A stretch of 64,000 nt of DNA. It comes from BJGO01 sp964640655 (lineage in GTDB: Bacteria; Bacteroidota; Bacteroidia; Chitinophagales; UBA10324). The DNA is taken from the NCBI GenBank assembly GCA_964640655.1, contig CAZXFT010000004.1:1-64000 (forward strand), in the 5' to 3' direction. Each line of letters begins with the position of its first letter. The stretch's first letter is position 1. The position numbers and the translations under genes were made by a program. Below are positions 16,575 through 31,500 of the stretch, piece by piece. Below the pieces are notes generated by a model that saw only the letters and a program-made list of their open reading frames with translations, made no database searches and was not told where the DNA came from.

Positions 16575-19500
16575 CTATTTCAGGATAATCTTGAGTGTTG
16601 TTGTTTCTCCTTTTTTATCTTCAATACTGAAGAAATACATACCGGAAGGTAAGTGTGAGAAATCAAACGAACGAACATTATCACCTTCAAATACTTGATC
16701 TGTTGTGTTAAATACAACTTGTCCCATTACATTCACTAATCTGAACTGACACATAGATTCTTGCTCAAGATAGAACTGAATGTTTAACTGTCCTTCGGTT
16801 GGGTTTGGATATGCTACTACATTTTTTAGGTAAATAGCCTCAGGGTCTAGGTCATCGCGGATGGCTATATTTTGAGGACATTGTCCATTTAATCCTTTAA
16901 TAATGTTTGTAAGGACATTAGTAACGGTGGAATAATATGTAGTGGTTTGTCCATTGATTAATCCCTGACCTAATAACCTGTTGGCTTCATCTAGAATCTG
17001 TTGCATAGTCCAACCTGCAAAGGGTGCTGAGGTATAAATCAACTGACCATAAATAACACTGAAGTTATTTGAGAATTGCGGTAGAGCCTGGTCAAATCCA
17101 AGATTGAGTGTCATTGCCAGAGTCTTTGAAGCAAGATTATTTGAGTAAGTTGCTCCAACAATACCACAAGGAATAGTAGGGTAGGTTGGTGTGTTGTTCA
17201 TCTTAGGATTTATTATTTCGCCTATAGGCAGTTGTCCAACGGTTCCACCGGCAGGTAAGAAGTTGGTAATAGACTGTGCGCAATTAAACTTAAGCGTACG
17301 TCCATAACCACCTATAGTTATTCCATTAGGGAACACAGAACTAAAGTATGGATATAACCACTTATTAGCAATGTTATTTCCGCTTGGAGGAGCACCCCAG
17401 CCACCAATGTCAGCATCGGTATATTCACTAAGATTACCGCAAGAATAAATTGGCTGAGTAATTATTACTGTCGCAACAGCACTGCAACTGTTGGCATCGG
17501 TTACTGTTACTGTATATCCTAGTATTGGTGTAGTGCGTGCAGTTAATCCGGTAGCTGTTGCTGTATTCTGTATTGGAGAAGTGTTCCAAGAATAAGAATA
17601 CGGAGGAGTGCCGCCGGTAACATTTACTGTGGCAGAACCATTCGCCGCATTCCAAAAAGTAGCGTTGGTTTGGGTTGTAGTAAGTGTTAATCCACTTCCA
17701 CCGCCAACAACTGTTGCAGAAGTTGCAGCAGTACAACCTTTACTATCGGTAACCGTGTAGTTGTATGTACCCGGTGCAAGATTACTAGTAGTGCTTCCAC
17801 CAAAGGTATAGCCGGGCGTTCCGCCTGACGCTACCAATGTTACGCTGCCAGTAGCGCCGCAACCCGCGGGAGCTGAAGTTGCAGTTAATACTAATTGACT
17901 AGGAGCCGCATTAATAACTACAGAAGCAGTTGCAGAGCAACCATTAGCATCAGTAACAGTGTAGGTATATGATCCTGCATTAAGATTAGTAGTAGCACCA
18001 CTATAAGTGTATGGAGCTGTTCCACCTGTGGCAGATAACACTACAGAACCTTTTTGACCGAAGCAAGTCGGTTGTGAAGGAGTTGCAGTTAATACTAATT
18101 GACTTGGTGCAGCAGCAATGAAAAGCGAAGCAGCTGCAGAACAACCATTTGCATCAGTAACACTATAGATATATGTTCCCGAAATTAAGTTGGTGGTAGA
18201 AGCACTGGTATAAGTGTATGGAGCTGTACCACCAAAGCTTTGCAAGCTTACACTACCTGTTTGACCATAGCAAGCCGGTTGTGTTGCTGTAGGGATAAGA
18301 ACCAATAACTCAGGAGCTGCATTTATGATTGCGCTTTCTGTTGCGGTACAACCATTGGCATCGGTTACTGTATAGTTATAAGTTCCTTGACCCAGCGACG
18401 AGGTGGCATCACCACCATAAACATATGGTGCAGTTCCACCGGTAGCACTAAGACTTACGCTTCCTGTTTGTGCATAACAAGCAGGTTGGGTTGGAGTAGC
18501 AGTAAGTGTTATAGTTGGAGCATTGTTAACGATTTCAACAGTGGTACTGGCAGTGCATCCTTTAGCATCGGTAACCAAATAATTGTAGGTGCCGACAACA
18601 AGATTCTCTGTTGCATCACCACCATATATATAAGGAGTAGTGCCACCTATTGCGCTCAGTTCAACAGAGCCTCCAATAGAGCAAATAGCATTTACTGAGG
18701 TAGGGTTCAGAACTATCTGACTTGGTGCGGTATTTATTGTAATGGTATCATGAATCAGACATCCATTATTATCGGAAACAGTGTAGATATAATCTCCAGC
18801 ATTGAGTGAAGTAGTTGAAGCACCGGAGAAAATAAATCCGCCAACACCCCCTATAGCGCTTAAGTTAACACTGCCTGTTTGTCCATAACAAGAAGGATGT
18901 GTAATTGCTACGTTAAACACAATAGGCATTGGTGCCGGATTAATTTCAACATCAACAGATGCATTACAACCACTCTCATCAGAAACAATGTAGGTGTATG
19001 TGCCAGCTTCAAGGTTTGTAGTCGGATTAGCACCTAGTGTTAATAATCCAGTACCGCCATTTGCATTGAGTGTAACTGAACCCATGTCACCATAACATAA
19101 AGGATGAGTTGGAACAGCTGAAATGTTTAACTGGCCCGGTGCTTCGTTGATGGTAATTGTAGTATCAGATTCACATCCGCTTGCATCCATTGCTATGAAT
19201 GAATAAGTACCAGGCAACAGATCAACAGTATCATTGCTGCTAAAAGAAATTTCTCCAACACCACCAAAGGCTTTCAATACTACACGGCCTTTTTCTCCAA
19301 AGCATTTTGGTTGAATAGCGGTAACATTGAAGGTAATTCCAGGTGAGGTAGTTAAATAACCAAACTGATATGTTGCAGTGTAATCAGCAGGTTGATTCAT
19401 TACAGCATTGTCAGGTATAATCTTATAGGTTAATCCCGGTATTGTAGAAGTTACAACCTGTCCGGAATCATCCATCAGAGTGTAGACAGGTGGTGTATTG

Positions 19501-22500
19501 AATACGGTTATAACAGTATCCTCATATTCAAATCCTGTAATAGTAGATGTGAATTCAGGAATAATACTGTTGCACCCAATAACTTTATCATCAGCACTTA
19601 CTAATAATGAAGCAGGAGTGATGTTCAGATTACCCAAACCATAACTTACCTCAAAATTGTTTGATAAGAATGCTGCAGGAACCATGATCCAGTTTCCTGT
19701 TTTATAACCTGAAATCAGGTTGATAGATAACAGATCAACCAAAGAATCTTCCGGAGGAGCAAGAACATCCGACTCATCAATGATGATGGCTATTTTCTCA
19801 TTACTGTTATCAGTTACATTGTCGGCGTTAACAATTGCAAAAGAATTAGTTACCACCCGTGGATTAGTTACCACCCGTGGATTAGTTACCACTCTTGGAT
19901 TCGTTACTACCCGTGGATTGGTAACAACTCTTGGATTCGTTACCACTCTCGGATTTGTTAATCCTACTGTATTGGCCAGGGCCGTGCCGCTAAACACATC
20001 ACCTGCATTTAAGAGACCTCTGTTTGGAATACCTGCACCTGCACTTTGCAAATCAGCGTATGAAGAATCTTCAACAAAATTGAATATACTCTGAGGTGAA
20101 AGATCTATGATGTTGGTTGTATCAACGTATACCGCAATCGTATCATACTCTGTCCATGTGTCAATTACAAAACCGACTGAGTCATATTCAATAATGTTAT
20201 CGATAACGGTAATGCTATCAATCACATTCAAAGTATCGAACACGATGTATGATTCGTCGATGAATGTAGTATCTATAACTATTGTTGACTCTGAACCTAC
20301 GATAACACCATCTACAACAAAGTTGTTGGTTACCACACGTGGATTGGTTACCACACGCGGATTGGTTACCACACGCGGATTGGTTACCACACGTGGATTG
20401 GTTACCACACGCGGATTGGTTACCACACGTGGATTCGTTACCACACGTGGATTGGTTACTACACGCGGATTGGTTACCACACGCGGATTGGTTACTACAC
20501 GTGGATTTTGTAAAGAGCGTCCGCTGGTCATCAGACCTACATTATAGAAATCGCTTGTTTGTATGAAACGACCATTTGAATCGGCTGTTCCATCAGCATA
20601 TGCAATTTCATCTGTCATAAATGAATAGTGAATACCACGAATTTCTTCAATGAAATCAGATTTAACCGAGTCTGCTATATTGCTTTCATCATAGTTGTAA
20701 TTAAAATTCAACTCTAAACCATATATAGGTGTGCCATAAGTGACAGATGTATCACGAGGTGTGATGAGAATAGGCATACGGTTAATGGTCAATAATCCAT
20801 CTTCGAATATATAATTGAAATGATCTATGAAGTATAGTTCTTCAGGTATGCCCGGATTGAATGGAGTAATAAATGGAGTTACCTGATACAAACCAACATT
20901 GCTGAAAGCATGCGCCAATGTTTGATACTGAACATTGCTCAAACCTATATCGGCAAGAGTAAAGTTTGTTGAATCTAATGCAACACCATTTACTTTAATG
21001 GCAGAAGCGAAATTCGGATTCTTTTCACCGAACTTACGGGAAGTTGTATTGGCCTTAACCACTACAGTTTGCTTTACAATAGCATTGAAATAATAACTGT
21101 CAGAATATCCACCGTCTAAACCACTAGGAGTTACAGGTTGATTATAAACCTGCAAAGCGGGGTTGTCAGTATATGATGGAATAACAACCTGAAGTGTATT
21201 ATTTGCTATTGTAGTATACTGTAGTTCAACACCGCCGAAGAATACTTTTGATGCACTGTTGATGTATTGGGCATGTATTATTGCACTAATCGAATAATTA
21301 CCGGGTTGAGGTATACCTAATGTAGTTTCAAGTTGACCGGTTACTGAATCAACATAGCTGTAGGTTTGCTCAGGAATTTCAACGGATACAATGTTAGGCA
21401 GAGGCATTGCAAATGACTTAATGGCTTCGGTTGGTTGAACCATTCCATTGCCAGATTTAAAGTTAAACCCACTAACACCTATTGGCAGCGCTGTAGAATT
21501 CAACATTGACTTCAGAGCATCAGGAGATATATCCTCGTTGAAGAATTTCTTTCTGGCTTGTAATACCAATGCGGCACCGGCTGCTGCATGAGGAGCAGCT
21601 GCAGATGTTCCAAAGAAGTTTGGTATTCCGTCTCCTTCAATATCGAAAGAACTGAAATTAACAGAAGTATTACCACCATCAGGAGCTATGAAATCCGGTT
21701 TGTTTCTTAAAACACCTTTTGCATAACTACCACCCTGAGATGAGTATGAATTGACCAAAGGAGGATTAACTCCAAACATAGGTGTGCGTGTATATCTTAC
21801 AGCTCCAACGGTAAACGCTCCTAATGCATTAGCCTGGCCAATAATGGTTGATTCGCCGCTCAGATGCTCATCAATAGTAGCATCTCCTCTAAAGAAAACA
21901 TATTTCAACTTCATAACCTGAGTACCCCATCTGCGTACAATCATAATATTTGCAGTGGTTTGTACTTTAACTGTAAACGGCACAATCTCTATTGGATCAC
22001 CCCAGTTGTTTTTACGATTCAATCCAAAGAGTTTGCTGCCAGTTTCATCAGCCAGGAATATATCAAAGTCATTTTGAGCTCCGGGCAATTGCTTTAACGA
22101 GTAAATAGAATCATCCCATTGCAGCACCAGCATATATGTACCAGGTTTCAATGAAATCTTTTGCAAGTAATCACCACCACCAAAATCGTGCACCATACCT
22201 GTAACTCCCGAAACTGTAATCGGATTGAACATTGCTTCATATGATGCATTGCCAAAGTTTCCAGCAGAAGTGAAGTAGGAGATACCCATATCCTTAACGG
22301 TATTCACCGACTTACTAATGATACCATCCTGAAAGAATGGTTCGGTGATGTAGGTAATATCATCCACGATAACATCGCAACCGGCATTAGCCAGTTCTAA
22401 TATACCTTCGGCAAAGTCACCGGCATTAATAGCACCTGTTCTGAATTTCAAATCAGCTTTAGGAGCAATGTCATGTACTAATTGTAACATAGCTCGACCT

Positions 22501-25500
22501 TCATCAATGGCACGACCTAAAGTGTATTCTTTAATGATATCAACCGGATTTGGATTTGTTGAATTTCCAGAGCCGGGTAAATCCTTTTGTAGTATATCCA
22601 ATGCCGCAGGGTCACCGGGCATTAGGTTATAGCTATCAGACATCACGCCTATGGTAATTCCGCTGCCATCCAGATTAAATAACTTTCTTGCAGAATCAGA
22701 TTTCATCGCTATGTCGCCACCTGTATTTATAAAGCCTACGCTTTGAATTGGTCTTGCAGTTTCTATAACGAAATTGACCACATCATTTCTGGTATTCAAT
22801 AACAGCAGGTTTGATATAGGGAAATATCCTGTTATTCTGAGAGTACCGGCATCGCCACCTACAAAGCCTGAGTTGCCAAACTCATCTACCATTTCATAAC
22901 CAGGGCTTAACAACATATTTTGAACATAGTCAAAGTTGCTTGCGGGTTCAGCTTTTGCAATTACGTCTATTAATACTAATGTAGAATCTTTCAACTGGTA
23001 AACAATCTCCTTGTCATTAATCTGTTGAATAATCTGGAAGAAAGTATCAGTTGGAAGATCATATATCTCTGTAAGGTAGATTAATCCTGGACCAATAATT
23101 GAATCTCGTCCTATACCAATATCAGGGAAACCGGGTTCTATACAGACAGTTTCAATCACTTTCAAAGTAAAGCCTGCAGTACAACCAATAGCATCGGTAA
23201 CTGTATAATTGTAGTCACCACCAACTAATCCGCTAACAGGGTCGCCACCGTAAACATAGGGTTCAATTCCACCTGTAGCAACCAGTGTTGCGCTGCCTAA
23301 CAGATTTAATTCAGTACAAACCACTAAGGTATCACCCGTGCTGCTGCTTAATGACACATTACAATTACATGCTAAACTGTATGTTGCACCTGCATCTTTG
23401 CCAGAGCTCCAGTTTGCATTCATGTAAGCAGGGTCATCAACCTGAATACAGGTTAGCAATGGAGTGAATTTTGCATCAAATGTTAAAAGGTTTGCATTGT
23501 TGCCGTTTTGAATATTTAAACTGGCAAGTGGGGCATTTGTTTGAGTTGTTAATACGGTTAAGTTTGTTAGCGCCGAAACATCAAGCGAGGTAAGCAAGTT
23601 GTCATTCACATATAAAGTGGTGAGGTTTATGTTGGTTGACACATCTAAACTGTTGAGTTGATTAAGCTCCAAGGAAGCAAAGGTCAAGTTTACTAATCCA
23701 CTTAGATTTATATTTGAGAGCGAATTGTATCCTGCTTCAAGAGTTATGAGCGAGGTATTAGATGAAAGGTCTAAGTTGGTTAACTGATTTCCATTACATC
23801 TTAATGTATTGAGTAAAGTATTCGCTGATACATTTAGTGTGCTTAGCTGGTTGTTCTGACAATTAAGGTTTGCAAGAGCAGTATTAGCAGAAATGTTTAA
23901 TGCTGTTAAATTATTATTGTAAACATGCAACAAGTTTATTCCTGTAAATGCCTCTATACCTGTTAAGTCAGAAATGCCTTGTCCGTTTACATCAATACCG
24001 CCTGTATAATTAGAAGCTTCAGAGCATTCGATTTCGCCATTACTGTTTGCGTTAATGCCGGGATTAGCAAGCAATGCAGCTTTAAAGTTAGCATCGGGAA
24101 TGTTTACAACGCATTGAATTAAATCACTTCCATTACAATCTTCATCAATTCCGTTATTAGGTATTTCGGTAGCTCCAGGATAAATGTTGGCATTATTATC
24201 ATCACAATCACCAAAATTTAGAACATAGCCAGATGGAGGAATACATAAGTTACCTATACTCAAATTCACCGCCACATTGCCATACGTATCACCATCGTTA
24301 TCTGCATAATATGTTTGTGCATTAATAGGAGCACAGGAGTTTCCTGTAACTACACCACCCGGTGCAACCCAGTTTGATGTTGGGCCACTTAGCGCAAAAT
24401 TGTTAAGTGTACCAGTATTACCAAATCCACTAATATCAATAAGAGTAGTCTCAGATGTATTATCTCCTCCATCATTGCCCTGGTTAAAATTATACCCTGC
24501 AATTAATCCTGTAGAAGCTACTGATACTTCACAATTATATCTTGCTGCTACTTCTGCAGCACATAATTCTCTGATCCATATTCTTAATTCATCAATGCTT
24601 CCATCAAATTCATTTGAAGTGTAAGCAACATCACCAATATACAGAGTGGTATTACCTGTTCCCTGGAAGGCTGAAGTAGCAATATCTTGACCTACTAATA
24701 TTCCATCCCTGTATACTTTTCTTTCTTTAGTTACATTATTGAATGTACAAGCCCAATGATGCCAGTTGTTGTCATTAGTAATCGGAACAGCTAAGTCATT
24801 GTTATAGAAGTTAAATAAGAAGTTGCCACCAGGGTCAAAACCGATATGTAATGTTTGATTATCACCACCGCCACCTTGTGAGAAGGCAATATCATAGGTG
24901 TTAGTTGAATTTCTCTTCAACCACATTTCTACTGAGAATGAATTATTCGCTAAATCAACTCCAGAGTTAGGCACGATAACTTTATCATCGGCACCATCAA
25001 AACTTAATGCAGCGCCAGGATCACATCCTACGTGAATACCAGGATTGTTATCATCGCAATCGGTATTATCAAAGACATAACCAGCAGGTCTAGGGTAGGA
25101 TGTTTGTGAAACATTTGGATCACCATATGTGTCTGAGTCATTATCTGCATAGAAAGTTGAATCGGTTCCTAAAGGAATGCTTGGGAAATAATTTCTTAAA
25201 GAATTAGGTCCACCATAACAACCAGCATCATTTCTGGAGCCATCTATATCATTTTCCGAAGGATTAGGATTGCCACCATTGATGGCATCGCTACCGGCTA
25301 ACATTACACCATTAAAACGGGTAACACTATTCGAGGTCATGTTGTTGGTTCCATCAGGAGTTGTGCCTGAAACAGCACTGCCTCCTCCACCTTGTTTGTT
25401 GAAATAGTTGTAACTGAACTCAGCAGGATCTCCTGCTTCAATTCCGTATCCTACACCTACTAAATTGTTTACACTGATGAGGTTATTTTTAATAACCCAA

Positions 25501-28500
25501 TTTGTACCGCCTTTAAATATGGTTGCAAGGAATGTACTGGTAATTCCTCTTATAGTATTGTTTATAAAATAGCTTGGGCTTCCATTATAGAATGCACCAT
25601 AACTAGTAAATCCATCAGCCCCCTGACCACCATTAGGCCATGTTTGAGCCAGTAAATTGTTTTTAATGGTTACCGGATTCTGACTATTGTTAAGGAACAA
25701 CACAGTTCCATTACCACTCATGTACATTTGATTTCCTTGTACTAAAATATTATCGCCAATAGTTGCAGCATTGTCTAACTGTACACAACCAAATACTGAT
25801 TCGATGTAATTACCAACTACACGACCTCTGCCAATGGTGATTGATGTAGTAGGGGAAACTGTAATAACCGTATCTCCTTCAATAATGGCATAGGCATCAT
25901 TATTTCCCACACTGGTATTAATAGTACCAATAACAGTAGAGTTTATCACTCTTACAGTATCTATGTTGGTGTTTAAAGAAGTGATTTCGCCGGTTACATA
26001 AGCTTCAAATAATTGCCATCCTGTTCTTAAAACTACATTTCCTGTTACAGCATACTTGCTTCCCGGAACACCTGAAATAAATACCAGATTGTTTTTGCTT
26101 GCAGATATATCCTCAATATTCTCATTAAATGATGCGCCGCCAGCTCTCGGGTATATTCTTATTGTATCACCTGAGTTTGCATTATTAATAGCATTTTCAA
26201 TACTAGTGTACCAGCCGTTTATTCCATTTTCTTCTACTGTCAATACCGAGGCTGCCGCACAATTAGTACTGTATGTTGCCTGCGCATCTTTATTGGCTAA
26301 TCCTCCAAAGTTTGCATTCATGAATGTTGCATCATCTACCTGAATACAATACAACAATGGATTACTATTGGCGCTAAATTGAGTAAGGTTACTATTATTA
26401 CCGTTCTGAACATTTAAGATTGTTAATGATGGTGTGCTACTAACATTTAGCCAGGTAAGCCCCGTTTGTGCAGATAAGTCAAGACTTGTAACAGCCATTG
26501 AAGGGCTATTAAAGAACGTAATGGCAGTGTTTGCCGAGAGGTCAAGATTGGTTATTGGATTTTGCCCGCACAGCAAAGTATTAAGTAATAAATTATTACT
26601 TAGGTCAAGGGCTGTTAACAAGTTTTGTGCACAGAATAAGTACGTAAGTTGTGTGTTAGCGCTTAGGTCAAGCGTAGTGAGTGAGTTGTTATAGCAAGTA
26701 AGGCCGTTCAAAGAAATGAATGCTTCTATGCCTGTTAAATCGGCAATACCCAATCCGTTAATATACATGTGGCCGGTATAAGCAGATGCTTCTGAACACT
26801 GTATATCTCCATCACTGTTTGTATTAATCGCAGCATTTGCTAATAAGTATGCTTTAAAGTTTGCATCGGGAATATTTACAGTGCATACTAATGGACAAAC
26901 AGTGCTATACGTTGCTGCTGCATCTTTATTGGCACTCCAATTATTATTCATATAATCCGCATCATCAACCTGAATACAGGTTAATGCTGGGTTAAAGGTG
27001 GCATTGAATCCAGATAGATTTGCATTGTTACCATTTTGAATATTCAGAACTGTCAAGAATGGGTTATTATAACAACTTAAATAAGTTAGTAAAGTATTAG
27101 ACGATAATACAAGTGAAGTAATTGAGTTGTCATCACAGGTTAAACTTGTTAATGCAGTATTTGATGATACATCAAGTGAAGTAAGCCCACTGAAACCACA
27201 GAATAAAGTTTGTAATAAACTATTTGCTGATAAATTTAAAGGAGAAGCAAATTGATTGGCTCCGCAATTCAAATAAGTAAGCGCTGTGTTTGATGATACA
27301 TTTAATGATGTCAAATTATTGCCCTGGCAATATAATTCTGTAATATTTACAAATGCCTCGATGCCTGTAAGATCAGTAATTGCACTATTGGCTACATTGA
27401 TTATTCCTGAAAATGCAGTGGCTTCTGTGCACTGAATTTCTCCATCGCTGTTGGTATTGATTGCAGCATTTGCTAATAAGTATGCTTTAAAGTTTGCATC
27501 GGGGATGTTTACAATACAAACCGGCTCTCCAATCTGAAATTCACTGAATGAAGTTAGATTGCCCACATATAATGATCCATTATTAGGAATTACACCTGCA
27601 GGGTAGGTCCATGTTCCGCCATCTAATTTAGCTAATATAAAATTAGTCTCATTTGTAGGTGGTCCATCTATTTCAGTAGGATCCCATTCAAAAGTTACAT
27701 CACACTCAGAGAAGACAAGACTGTTATTTGTAATTGACCAGTATAAATTTAAACTACTTGCAGGATTGATAAGTGTTGACGCAATATCCGGATGATCTCC
27801 GAAATTGTTATTAATTGTTATAGAGCCACCCACTGTAAAACTTGGATCAAGAGTAACTGGGGCATATGATGATACGTTCCCAATCGGGAATAATTTCGGT
27901 CCCGGATTTGTGATATTACGTTCAACATTACCGTTTATCCATGAGGTTCCACCACTATTATTTGTAATGGTAACAGCATCTTCCAAGACTATTTTATTTG
28001 CACCGGTGTGAAGTATTCCACCATTCAGTGTTAATGAATTTGTAATAGTCTGATACCCTGATGTGATGGTTGTACTTTCATTGTTTATACTGAAGTTTGT
28101 TATATTACCAATACCGGAAATTGTTTGATCTCCGGTGCCCATAGAGAAATCATTAAAGTTAATAGTTCCATCATTAATGATATTAGCACCGGAGAATGCA
28201 AGATTCAATCCATTTAATTCAGATGAACTATTAATAGTATAGTTACCTGTATGATCACCGTTTGGTGGAATTCTTAATGTTCCGTCTATAATTACTTCAC
28301 CGAAATTGCTGAAAATTATTCCATCGAATATGAATACGTTATATCCATCAACTATAAGTGTCCCGTGGTTTTCAAAGCCGGTGTTAAAATTGGTTGAGTA
28401 GTCAATTTGAGTATTTGAATTAAAATATAGAGTACCAAAGTTTTTGAAAGTAGTATTTGTACCTTCAAAGATCCATGGTGTGAAAAGACTTACATCACAA

Positions 28501-31500
28501 TTCCCGTAATTTATGAATTGTAAACCATTAGTGATACTGAAACTATTACTAGCTAACAAAGACAATGATGCATCAGCTTCAACTATTACACTACCATTGA
28601 TGTCATTGCCGCTTAAGGACACAAAACTTCCTAATGTTAAAGTACCGCCTGCTTTTATTCTTACTATTCCGTCTATATCCATTGAACCGGTATTGAGGCT
28701 TATTTCACCAAAGCATACGATATCATCACCAGGACCATCAGCAACAGTTAAACTGGCTTCACTTGAACTTAATGTAATACCAGATTGAATGGTTAACTGA
28801 TCAACAGGAATTGATTCATCATATACAACATTATGCCGTAAGGTTATTCGATTGTTTGAAGCATCAGGAGTTGTGATCGCGGGTTCCCAAATAAATCCAT
28901 TGAATCGTTCCCATATTCCGGGATTATCCCAGAATCCGGTAGTGGTAGTACGATAATCATCTACTTCATCTGTTGGAACAAAAGGTTCTCCAACCTGAAA
29001 CTCACTGAATGAAGTTAAATCTAAAGCTGTGATTGAATTAGAAAATGCATCGGTTACTGTTGGAAGTGTCCACGTACCTCCGTCATTTTTCGCAACTATG
29101 AAATTTGACCAAGTAGCACCTAGGTCAATATTTACACCGTCCCAATTAAAGGTTACATCGCATTCGCTAAATGTAAGACCATTGTTAGTGATTGTCCACG
29201 TGCGGTTTACTGATTTGTTTGGATCAATTCCCGAGATTGCTACATCAGGATGGTCATTTAAATCGGAACGAATCAAGACAAAACCACCCGCTGTAATTAT
29301 GGGATCTATCGTTACCGGAGCGTAATAATCCACATCACCGACGGGAAATAATTTTGCACCAGGTGTTTGTATATCACGCTCTAAATTACCTACTACATAT
29401 GATAATAAACTGGCGTTGGTAATTACTACATCATCTACTAAAATCAATTTATTGGTACCGGTAAAAAAATCTCCCTCTAATAAGTCTAATGTTCCGGTTA
29501 TTGTTTGGTTACCCCCAACCAACCCAACGCCATCATTGTTGTCTATAGTCAAATTTTCAATGGACCCGTTACCATTAATATTTTGACCCGATGGTCCCGC
29601 CATTACAAATGATGAATTGCAAATAATGGTGCCATTGTTGGTTAGGTTAGTTCCGTTGAAAATGTAATCGGAAGTAGTTCTTGAGAACTGTGCACCAGTT
29701 CCGATGGACAATGTTCCATTATCTATAACTAGAGTGCCATCATTTGTAAGCGAACCATTGTCTACATTCACAGTACCATTATTGGTAAATGAAATTGAAG
29801 CATCAATGATACTTTCAACAGGACTTATTATTTGCAAGACACCATCTGAGAAATTGTTTAATGTACCTCCGATGTTACTGAGTATATCGGCACCTTCAGT
29901 GAGAGTTATTTGAGAGTTATTATTTATTGTAGAACCATCATTTAATCTTAACGCACCAAATGTTTGAACCGTAATGTTGCCATTGTTATTAAGTATTAAC
30001 CCATCATTGATATTAAAATCATCGAAGTTGTTAGAGTAGCCTTCAATCCAACTGCTGCCGGGTAAAAAATTTAGTATTCCGGGTCCGTCAAATGTCGATG
30101 TCTCATTTGTATTAACGTATCCGGAAATTTGAGATGTAGCTCCTGAGGCTATTGATAGCGTTCCTGTATATATATTGATAGTTCCAAAGCACGTTAAGTC
30201 CGTAATTCCTGGTCCGTTTAAAATATTGAGATCGCCTTCGTTTAAAGTTAATTCACCCAATGGTGCAATGACCAGTTGATCAATGTTAACAACAAACGTA
30301 CTTATTGATATAATGTCACCATCTCTGATAGTCACTAAATTACTATTAGTTCCATCAGGTGGTACAACCGCAGACACCCAAGCAGCACCATTACTTCTTT
30401 GCCAGTTGCTAACATCATTCCATGACCCGGAACTAACAGTTCTATAATCATTTAAAGCACCTATTGGAGCTAATTCACCTATTGCATAGGATCTATCTGT
30501 AAAGTTTGTGATTCCAGTAGCGTTAATAGAAAGAGTTTGAGGGTTGTTAGTTGGAATGATTGTCCAATCGCCATTGTCTGAATTTTCTTCAGCTACGACA
30601 AAAAATGCGGGGTCTGCATCTAAATCGATATTAGGACCGTTCCAATTAAAGGTAACGTCTGCTGTTGTATAGGTGCCATTATCCTCAAACTCCCAATGTG
30701 TATTAACGCTTTTACTTGGATTAATTGGTGATATGTTGATATTGCCTTGATCTCCTGAATTGCTTCTAACGGTAATGTCTGCATTTGTAACAACTCCATT
30801 AAGTGTAACTGAAACAGGATTAAAGCCGTAACTACCAATGTTGCCTACTGGAAAAAATAATGTGCTCGTTCCTGAATTGAAAACTCGTTTTAAAAAGCCA
30901 TTAATAAAGCAATCTTCGTTACCACCAGTAATGTTTGCCCCATTATCTATAGTTAAAATATTTGAATTTGTATGGCAAACTCCTTTAATTAAATGTAGAT
31001 AGAAATAAATGGTTGGATTGCCGTTAACTAATAACCCGTTAATGTTATCGAGTCTCAATGTTTGTATTAAACCGTTTCCTGCTAACACCTGTGTGAAAAA
31101 TGAATTGCTATTAAAATTTATTTCATTATTGGAAACAAGACCATTATTCGTAAATGTTGTGCCTTTAAAATTTAAAGTAGCACCTGTTAGTTCTGCGCCT
31201 CCTGAAATGCTATAATTACCTGTCTGTGTTGTACCAAATTGCCCAACATTTAATACTCCGGAGTTAATATTTACAGTGCCGGAGTTATTTAAGATTGCAC
31301 TTGAAGCAATATTACATGTGCCATTGGTTTTTGTTAGTGTTCCAGAATTGTTAAAAGTTAATGCTGCTCCTACGGTACCTTGACTAATACTGCCACCTGA
31401 GCCTGAGATGTTAAAAGTACCTGTATTATTAATGGTAGCATTAGTTGATGCACCGGAAAATACAATATTGCCGGTTGTAGTAAAATTAGCTGTACCTGCA

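Noticed and set aside
20328..20507. Possible CRISPR array (regular short repeats)
   Set aside because: The 18-bp units are contiguous with no spacers, keep one reading frame and lie inside a coding gene.
19720..20566. Plus-strand frames with repeats such as GLVTTR and WLPHAD over the NPRVVT region
   Set aside because: They are antisense shadows of the 18-bp repeats of the giant gene. The minus frame is continuous and domain-bearing; the plus frames have no other coding signal.
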